This document shows, piece after piece, positions 1-5,722 of a DNA stretch of 5,722 nucleotides (the first letter of the stretch is position 1; every line of letters begins with the position of its first letter). The position numbers and the translations under genes were made by a program. The DNA is from Sedimentisphaerales bacterium. GTDB lineage: Bacteria; Planctomycetota; Phycisphaerae; Sedimentisphaerales; SG8-4. Below the pieces are notes generated by a model. It was given only the letters and a program-made list of their open reading frames with translations, was not told the origin of the DNA and made no database searches. The stretch is taken from contig JAFGCA010000762.1 in assembly GCA_016932895.1 (NCBI GenBank), positions 1 through 5,722 on the forward strand, written 5' to 3'.

Positions 1-2
1 AC

Positions 3-677
3 CGCCGCAAGCCCCCCGACCCCGCCGAGGGCGCCAAACGCATCCCCCTGTCGGACGGCCTGTACGCCTACGTAGACGCCGCCGATTACGAGTGGCTCAG
101 CCGGTACACCTGGTATCTGCAGAACGGCTATCCCGCCCGGCGGGCCAAGGGCAAGATCGTTCTCATGCACGCCGACATCATGAAGCCGCCCAAGGGCATG
201 ATGGTCGACCACATCAACCACAACAAGATGGACAACACACGGGTCAATCTGCGCAACTGCACGCGCCAGCAGAATATACACAATGCCCGCAAGCACAGGG
301 ACGGCCGCTCCCGATACAAAGGCGTCATCTACCGCAAGGATATGAAGAAATGGGGCGCGAGGATCTACTACGAGGGAAAGCAGATATGGCTCGGCTCTTA
401 CGACGACGAAGTCGATGCCGCCCGCGCCTACGACCGCGGGGCCGCCCAGTACTTCGGCCAGTACGCCTGCCTCAATTTCCCCGAAGACTGGCCCCCCGAA
501 CGCATCCGAGAAGTCCACGCCCAATGGCAGCGCGAGGCGAAGAAGGAAGGCAAGAAAAGGGGCGGCGGAGGACCGAAAGCCCGACGAACAGTGGCGGAAA
601 AGAACAGGCGAAGACCAAAAAGCAAAAAGGACATACGGACGCAGCACTACAGCGGGCAGCGTCCTCAAATCCCGTGA
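3..677 (+). CDS. HNH endonuclease with AP2 DNA-binding domain (5' end missing)
   Basis: This is the C-terminal 224 residues of a putative DNA endonuclease. The frame is open from the window edge, so the ATG at 165 is internal and the true start lies upstream. Counting from base 3, residues 54-94 form an HNH_3-type nuclease core: a Met-His pair (H56), the VDHIN motif with D69 and H70, then DNTRxNLR and a C-T-R-Q-Q-N stretch. Residues 103-160 form an AP2 domain: SRYKGV, the W117 strand, WLGSYD (129-134), AARAYD (139-144) and the closing LNFP (157-160). In this family AP2 binds DNA and HNH cuts it, as in homing-endonuclease-like mobile genes. The tail after residue 170 is rich in Lys, Arg and Gly and appears disordered. 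The ORF ends in TGA and no clear terminator follows. The family call is secure. Mobility or any host role is inference. Confidence 0.88.
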   Translation, partial: RRKPPDPAEGAKRIPLSDGLYAYVDAADYEWLSRYTWYLQNGYPARRAKGKIVLMHADIMKPPKGMMVDHINHNKMDNTRVNLRNCTRQQNIHNARKHRDGRSRYKGVIYRKDMKKWGARIYYEGKQIWLGSYDDEVDAARAYDRGAAQYFGQYACLNFPEDWPPERIREVHAQWQREAKKEGKKRGGGGPKARRTVAEKNRRRPKSKKDIRTQHYSGQRPQIP

Positions 678-725
678 AACGCGGACCGCTCGTTCTTCTT
701 TTTCCAGGCATTTCCGATGCCCCGT

Positions 726-754
726 TTGATTTCTGGCCCGCAATCTGTTATTAT
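726..754 (+). promoter_or_regulatory. Sigma70-like promoter upstream of the DUF4160 remnant
   Basis: A -35 box TTGATT (726-731, 4 of 6 consensus) is followed by exactly 17 bases and a -10 box TATTAT (749-754, 5 of 6 consensus). The predicted transcript start near 761 lies about 11 bases before a GAGGAG ribosome binding site (772-777), which is 6 bases from the ATG at 784. Spacing and order are what a working promoter would show. It would feed the broken DUF4160 gene, the DUF2442 gene and, by read-through, the large secreted-protein gene. Confidence 0.5.
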
Positions 755-783
755 GGCCTGCGAAGGACGATGAGGAGTCTCGA

Positions 784-931
784 ATGCCGCCGGTATTGGC
801 AACCGGCGCGTACGGATTGTACTGCATAGCCATGAGCCGAACGAGCCTCCTCATGTCCATAACGACTGGTGCTGCAGCATCAGCATGAACTGCTGGAGAC
901 ATGGCATGGGGATTTTGGCGCCGAGCCGTGA
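784..931 (+). pseudogene. DUF4160 protein gene, frameshifted and internally deleted
   Basis: DUF4160 proteins are small (about 80-90 residues), of unknown function, often encoded just before a DUF2442 gene. Three consecutive pieces match the family in order but in three different frames. 784-822 encodes MPPVLATGAYGLY, matching the family N-terminus. 828-860 encodes SHEPNEPPHVH, the signature motif. 863-931 encodes RLVLQHQHELLETWHGDFG plus three residues and TGA, matching the family C-terminus. Five bases (823-827) sit where two codons are expected, which implies a one-base deletion. Between the second and third pieces roughly 35 codons are missing. The ribosome binding site GAGGAG at 772-777 and the promoter survive, so decay seems recent. 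The family match is from memory. The frame changes are read directly. A functional product is very unlikely. Confidence 0.8.
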
Positions 932-1241
932 TGAACGAGTGAAATCCGTCAGATCGGATAGCGACACCTTGAGCGTTGATCTGATGGACGGCCCGACCAT
1001 CACGGTGCCCCTGGCGTGGTACCCGAGACGTCTCAACGCGACACAAGAGCAGGGAGACCGCTGGGAACCCTCCGGCGGCGGCTGCCGGATTCACCGGCCC
1101 GACATCAACGAAAGTCTCAGCACTGAAGAACTGCTCCGAGGCTCCCCCGCCCTCCAAGAGCCAGTTCATCGAAACGACGTCATAGGATGCGTCTGGGCTT
1201 CTCACGTTCCGGAGGACACTCGTCATGCACAGGTCAACTGA
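906..1241 (+). CDS. DUF2442 domain protein, possibly degenerate
   Basis: The family match runs from residue 12: VKSVR, then DTLSVDLMDG, VPLAWYPRRL (34-43), NATQEQ (44-49) and PDINESLSTEELLRG (65-79). DUF2442 proteins are small and of unknown molecular function, and many are paired with DUF4160, as here. The start is uncertain. ATG 906 has a GGAG at 895-898 seven bases away. GTG 939 fits the usual family start and sits just after the old DUF4160 stop at 929-931. ATG 885 is in frame but lacks a ribosome binding site. Family members usually have a Trp after Ile-His, and here it is Arg (R64). Residues 83-111 extend past the usual end and run into the next gene, overlapping it by 17 bases. With its partner destroyed, this gene may be decaying too. 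Domain identity is confident, function is not. Confidence 0.75.
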   Translation: MGILAPSRDERVKSVRSDSDTLSVDLMDGPTITVPLAWYPRRLNATQEQGDRWEPSGGGCRIHRPDINESLSTEELLRGSPALQEPVHRNDVIGCVWASHVPEDTRHAQVN

Positions 1242-4200
1242 AACCGGTCAGAATGCACCGCACGATTCAGCCAAGAAGATCCTCTGGTGGGTTGCGGTGG
1301 TCGGACTGCTGATTTCGATAGGTCGCGCACAACACGCCATGGCGGGCAGTCAATCCGCCGGCGACTTGGCAGTCTCGGACACCAGCTATGGAACGGGCGG
1401 CACCGCCGGGGACTATACGATCGAGATCAATGGTGCTTCGTTCGACGGAACGGTCATCGCGAAGCTGACAGATTGGAAGGGATTTTCATTGCCGGCTGAT
1501 CAGTACTTCCGCCCGAACACGGAGAAGCTCTATGCCACTTTCGACCTGACGAGAGTTCAACCTGGCGTCTATAACGTCGTCGTGGAGAAACCTGGCCGGG
1601 GAGAAAGCGTCACGGTGCCGGAGGCATTGACCGTTATCACAGGGGGTGGCGGCACGAACAGGCCATTCTTCATCAACCTGCCTTCTTCCATTCGCCGAGA
1701 TTCGGGACAGATCCGTAGTTTTCAGGTGTACTGGCTCAACACCGGAACGAATGACGCCCTGGCCCCGGTGATTGAATTGCGGTCCAATGAAGCGTTCAGT
1801 GATGATCCCAATGAGCTGTTGGAGGGACAGGGGCGCAACAGTCAGGTCTTCTATGGCGCTGCCTCTGGTGATGGACCTCCGGGAATCCTCAGGCCGGGAA
1901 AGGCCGGTTCGAAAATGTTCTACATCAATCCGAAACCGCTGCCGGAGGGGATAAAGCAGGACGTTACGTACGATGTAGACCGTCTCTACAAGGATCCCCA
2001 GGCGCCGTTTGACTGGGAGTCAATCAGGGACGATGCCAAACCTCTGGACATGAACGAGGCTGACTTTGAGGATGTATTTCACAACATGATGCCGGGGGTA
2101 GGAACGCGAAATGAAGATTATCTGGCGATGCTTTCCAGGAATGCTTCCTTGCTGCCCCCTACAACGGACGGCGACTATGCCATACGAGAGCTGATCGCGA
2201 TAGAGGTCACACAGACCGCCGCTGAAATGGGCAACTCGATTATAGGCCTCATCGATGCAGAAGAACCCTCATTCGATGTGGCGAGAATCGATGTCACTGC
2301 ACGCAACGTAACCACCGGCAACGTGCATCACTCCCTGTCCCTCAATGACGGACGCTTCTTCTTCTATGGTCTGCAGTCGGGGGATTATGAACTGCAGGCG
2401 CCGGGACATTGTCACGCACCAATCCACTTATCCGTCGTTGATGATGATGCACAATTGGTTGCTCTTCATCTGCTGCGCGGGTACACCCTTGCTGGCACCG
2501 TCGTGGATGAGATGTCCGGCCAGGCAATTGCCGGAGCGATCCTGGCCGTGCACGGCGAGTCCGGGACTCGTCTGGCCATCACCGATGCAGCAGGCTCGTG
2601 GCAGGTGAGCGAGTGTCGGGGAGAAGACTACAGCCTGCACGTGCACGCTCATGGGTATCCCTCCCTCGACGAATCGATCGGCACGGTCGCAGAAGATGTC
2701 GCACACCTGGAATTGGCACTTTCCCTCGGCGTCGTCATACGAGGAACGTTTGATGTTTCCGGCGAGGACATCGATCTCGAGCAGTGCATGGTCAGCATGA
2801 GCCGATTGTCCCCTTCGGGCGATGATGTGGAGGACGTGATTCTGGGTGACATCCTGCCCGATGGCGCCTATGAGATCGTTGGGCTCTATCCGGGTCTATG
2901 GACGATCAGTCTCGTTCAGGCGGGCGTTGTCGTAGGAGGGGGCGAATCCGTGCTCATTGGGCCGGACGGGGACATAACCAGGAACGACCTTCACAGTGCC
3001 TCGGCTGACGTGTCCAGTCAATCGACCCTGGATGAGATCCAAAGTATCATTGGCAAAATGTCACTGTTGTCACTCTACAGTGAAGCCTACCTGGGAATGA
3101 TGACTGCCGCCGCCTTGGAGATTAGCGGCAACCTTGAATTCGCCTTAGTCAACACGTATTTCCCGTACTTGGAGGAATACAACACAGCTCGGATCCTCAA
3201 TCCGCCATTGGGAGGAGCTCACGCCCTGGCGACCAGACTCGTCAATCAAGGAGGGTACAAACCACTCGATCCGTATGAGTCATGGGCCGGTCCGAATACT
3301 GAGATTTACCGAAAGACCGATCGCTGGGTCTGGAGAAAGAGCTACGATCATCCGGAACGAACGAGCCCCTATGCGGAGTTGTGTGACACCATTGTCGCTG
3401 CTGTCACGCGAGACAGTGTCTGGGACAGGCAATGGAAATGTGGCGAGGAATTCTCAAAACGTTATACGTTGGAAGAGCTCGGGATTGACGCGTCAAAATA
3501 TTCCTGCTATGCCTGCAAGGAGAGTCAATTCACGATACCGTCCATATTCATCGGCGGCGTTGGATTCATGGGACACGGCGATCAACAGGAAGCCAGAGCG
3601 CTCATCGGTCCTGATATCGTTGGACATCTCGATACATATTCAGACGAGGTCGAGATTGACGTCTTTTTTGGCGTGCAAGTCATAGATTCTCTGGATTTCT
3701 GGCCTGATGCCAACCTAGGTGGTGATGACTGGCTCGGTTCCATCTCGAAGCCACTCCTGGGAGTGATCGCATGGTACGAGGCAGTTGGATTGGTGAGGGA
3801 ACAGCAGCATTCCTCGTTCTACAATGTCAATGTGAGCAAGGCATTCAAAATAACACGAGTGCCCCCCTGTGATGGGCACGCCGGAGGCGGTTCCGACAGC
3901 TCCGGCGGTTCAGACGATAATACGGGAATGCCTTTCGACCCTGTTCCAGACCTACCAACACCAACGCTTCCTCCCGGTATTGATCCCACTGACATCATTG
4001 GAATCGATCCGGGCGAGTTTGAGAACCCCGATGACGAGCTGGAGCCGCTCCCTGAGTGGGATTGCCCCGACGGACATGTTGCGAATCCTCTGGCAGACAC
4101 AGGCATGAGTCCTTGTATCAGTTGCACAGAGGCGAGAGATCACCTATGCCTCATAATCAATGACTTCCTTGCCAAGGTCATCGTCTATTGGGGTAGAGAC

Positions 4201-4359
4201 CTGACGCCCGCAGAGATTGTGAATATGATACAACTCCAGAATCAGTTTGGCCGTGAATTGGCAATCATGTCACAAATCCTGCAAGCCGGGAACTGCGAAG
4301 ATGAGCTTGGGCAGGACATCCTGGGCATCATCAACCAGTGTTTCGGTGGGGGCAACTGA
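1225..4359 (+). CDS. Large secreted multidomain protein with carboxypeptidase-regulatory-like domains
   Basis: A 1044-residue protein, probably exported to the cell surface or outside the cell. GGAGG (1211-1215) lies nine bases before the ATG. Residues 17-18 are Lys, 19-33 hydrophobic, and AMA (38-40) fits signal peptidase I. Residues 48-138 look like a TIG/IPT-type beta domain. Residues 148-242 and 251-310 (FDWESIRDD, then MLSRNASLL) resemble the N-terminal module of giant planctomycete surface proteins. Residues 334-416, 417-499 and 500-590 are three beta domains of the carboxypeptidase-regulatory type, each with a DG/DAAG turn and a G-x-Y/W-x-L strand. Residues 600-760 are unrecognised. 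Residues 761-882 hold CxxC (761, 764), GDQQ (785-788) and DSLDFWPD (821-828). A Gly/Ser/Asp then Pro/Asp linker (884-946) precedes a helical domain with six cysteines (947, 964, 967, 975, 1024, 1039). No enzyme motif, transmembrane anchor, PEP-CTERM or dockerin was seen. Adhesion or a structural role is inference. Confidence 0.85.
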   Translation: MHRSTETGQNAPHDSAKKILWWVAVVGLLISIGRAQHAMAGSQSAGDLAVSDTSYGTGGTAGDYTIEINGASFDGTVIAKLTDWKGFSLPADQYFRPNTEKLYATFDLTRVQPGVYNVVVEKPGRGESVTVPEALTVITGGGGTNRPFFINLPSSIRRDSGQIRSFQVYWLNTGTNDALAPVIELRSNEAFSDDPNELLEGQGRNSQVFYGAASGDGPPGILRPGKAGSKMFYINPKPLPEGIKQDVTYDVDRLYKDPQAPFDWESIRDDAKPLDMNEADFEDVFHNMMPGVGTRNEDYLAMLSRNASLLPPTTDGDYAIRELIAIEVTQTAAEMGNSIIGLIDAEEPSFDVARIDVTARNVTTGNVHHSLSLNDGRFFFYGLQSGDYELQAPGHCHAPIHLSVVDDDAQLVALHLLRGYTLAGTVVDEMSGQAIAGAILAVHGESGTRLAITDAAGSWQVSECRGEDYSLHVHAHGYPSLDESIGTVAEDVAHLELALSLGVVIRGTFDVSGEDIDLEQCMVSMSRLSPSGDDVEDVILGDILPDGAYEIVGLYPGLWTISLVQAGVVVGGGESVLIGPDGDITRNDLHSASADVSSQSTLDEIQSIIGKMSLLSLYSEAYLGMMTAAALEISGNLEFALVNTYFPYLEEYNTARILNPPLGGAHALATRLVNQGGYKPLDPYESWAGPNTEIYRKTDRWVWRKSYDHPERTSPYAELCDTIVAAVTRDSVWDRQWKCGEEFSKRYTLEELGIDASKYSCYACKESQFTIPSIFIGGVGFMGHGDQQEARALIGPDIVGHLDTYSDEVEIDVFFGVQVIDSLDFWPDANLGGDDWLGSISKPLLGVIAWYEAVGLVREQQHSSFYNVNVSKAFKITRVPPCDGHAGGGSDSSGGSDDNTGMPFDPVPDLPTPTLPPGIDPTDIIGIDPGEFENPDDELEPLPEWDCPDGHVANPLADTGMSPCISCTEARDHLCLIINDFLAKVIVYWGRDLTPAEIVNMIQLQNQFGRELAIMSQILQAGNCEDELGQDILGIINQCFGGGN

Positions 4360-4513
4360 TCGCGAAATGAAGCCGGAGCGCTTCCTGAGGTGGAATAGCT
4401 GAGATTTGATCTGACACTTTGACGATAACAAAAGAGAAGTGACGGGTGTGGCGCAATGTACCCCTGCGTCCTCTGCGGTATGCTTTCTTCCCGAGATTGC
4501 CGCTGAAATGAAC
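4360..4513. other. Intergenic stretch without a recognised feature
   Basis: This is the gap between the secreted-protein gene and the ilvB promoter. A weak inverted repeat GAAGC (4369-4373) and GCTTC (4380-4384) follows the stop codon, but it has only five pairs and no T-run, so it is not a convincing intrinsic terminator. The only short reading frames are tiny and lack ribosome binding sites. I see no RNA gene. Confidence 0.5.
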
Positions 4514-4543
4514 TTGACAAAGGCCGGGGGTGTATGTCATACT
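4514..4543 (+). promoter_or_regulatory. Strong sigma70-like promoter of ilvB with extended -10
   Basis: A perfect -35 hexamer TTGACA (4514-4519) is followed by 18 bases and a -10 box CATACT (4538-4543) preceded by TG at 4535-4536, the extended -10 pattern. Transcription should start near 4550, giving a 5' leader of about 215 bases before the ilvB ATG. The next downstream gene on this strand is ilvB, so it is the evident target. The long structured leader implies that much control is exerted after initiation. Confidence 0.7.
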
Positions 4544-4549
4544 TTAAGT

Positions 4550-4764
4550 GTTCCCGCGTAGACGCGGGGGCGCAACCTGGTTCATCCCTTTGTGGGGATG
4601 ATTACGGCGTTGCGGCTGGGCGTTTATCTCCGGCCGGATCGGTCGTCCTTCATGAGCAGGGGCGATGGGTCGGATCGGAATAGCCCGAAACGCTGCAAAG
4701 CCGCCGGAATAACCCAGGGTCCCTTTGGGTAGGGGCCCGCCGTGTTGATCAGGAAAGGAAGGAC
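4550..4764 (+). ncRNA. Structured 5' leader of ilvB, candidate cis-regulatory RNA
   Basis: Hand folding shows many stems. CCCGCG (4553-4558) pairs with CGCGGG (4563-4568) around a TAGA loop at the transcript start. CGCAAC (4571-4576) pairs with GTTGCG (4609-4614), enclosing a TCATCCC (4582-4588) and GGGATGA (4595-4601) hairpin. GCGTTT (4620-4625) pairs with AAACGC (4688-4693). GGGTCCC (4717-4723) pairs with GGGGCCC (4732-4738), and its loop GGGT (4727-4730) could pair with ACCC (4712-4715) as a pseudoknot. GTCCTTC (4645-4651) is a perfect complement of GAAGGAC (4758-4764), the ribosome binding region right before the ATG. It can instead join a local hairpin with 4659-4665. That gives two alternative states that could hide or free the start site. 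No T-box or other known class was recognised. The ligand, if any, is unknown. The pairings are visible in the sequence, the regulation is inferred. Confidence 0.5.

Positions 4765-5722
<958 letters not shown>

Noticed and set aside
92..829. A 245-codon + strand frame overlapping the HNH-AP2 gene
   Set aside because: It is the alternate frame of a GC-rich gene, low in complexity (Arg, Pro, Gly) and has no recognisable domain, while frame 3 carries clear HNH and AP2 motifs.
3275..3685. A 136-codon + strand frame inside the secreted-protein gene
   Set aside because: It is out of frame with the well-formed 1044-residue protein and shows no domain or ribosome binding site.
4369..4384. Terminator after the secreted-protein gene
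   Set aside because: Only five base pairs and no T-run.
4457..4507. A 16-codon frame with a CxxC pattern upstream of the ilvB promoter
   Set aside because: Too short, no ribosome binding site, and no support from neighbours.
4693..4702. GCAAAGCC resembling the core of a c-di-GMP-I riboswitch
   Set aside because: The flanking conserved segments and the required receptor helices are not present in the right order; a short match alone is not enough.
4711..4742. T-box antiterminator or an intrinsic terminator before ilvB
   Set aside because: The AGGGTGG-type T-box consensus is absent and the GGGTCCC/GGGGCCC hairpin has no following T-run.

Overview
The window looks like a piece of a GC-rich planctomycete chromosome, probably Phycisphaerae or a relative. 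Three things suggest this. An HNH endonuclease with a fused AP2 DNA-binding domain lies at the left edge. A large secreted protein resembles, in its N-terminal half, the giant surface proteins of that phylum. The DUF2442 variant is of a type I associate with such genomes. The assignment rests on recalled family resemblance, not on a search.

Layout, all genes on the + strand: (1) positions 3-677, the 3' part of an HNH-AP2 endonuclease gene with a strongly basic tail; (2) a sigma70-like promoter (726-754) and a good ribosome binding site driving a wrecked DUF4160 gene (784-931), visible as three matching fragments in three frames; (3) a degenerate DUF2442 gene (about 906-1241), the usual downstream partner of DUF4160, whose end overlaps the next start by 17 bases; (4) a 1044-residue secreted multidomain protein (1225-4359) with a signal peptide, a TIG-like domain, a conserved planctomycete N-terminal module, about three carboxypeptidase-regulatory-like beta domains, an unrecognised central block, a Gly/Ser/Asp/Pro linker and a six-cysteine C-terminal domain; (5) a 405-base gap holding a strong extended -10 promoter (4514-4543) and a roughly 215-base structured leader; (6) the first 319 codons of ilvB, acetolactate synthase large subunit (4765 to the window end).

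Regions 2-4 probably share one transcript from the promoter at 726, although only the 1044-residue gene looks intact. Sampled 60-base lines of that gene are near 55% GC, against about 70% in ilvB, so it may have a different history from its neighbours. The ilvB gene is a separate unit with its own promoter. The most interesting part of the window is its leader. It has several nested stems, a possible pseudoknot, a segment complementary to the ribosome binding site, and two direct copies of an 11-base element. The reverse complement of that element lies inside ilvB codons 8-13. This looks like an undescribed cis-regulatory RNA, but no known riboswitch class could be assigned from reading alone.
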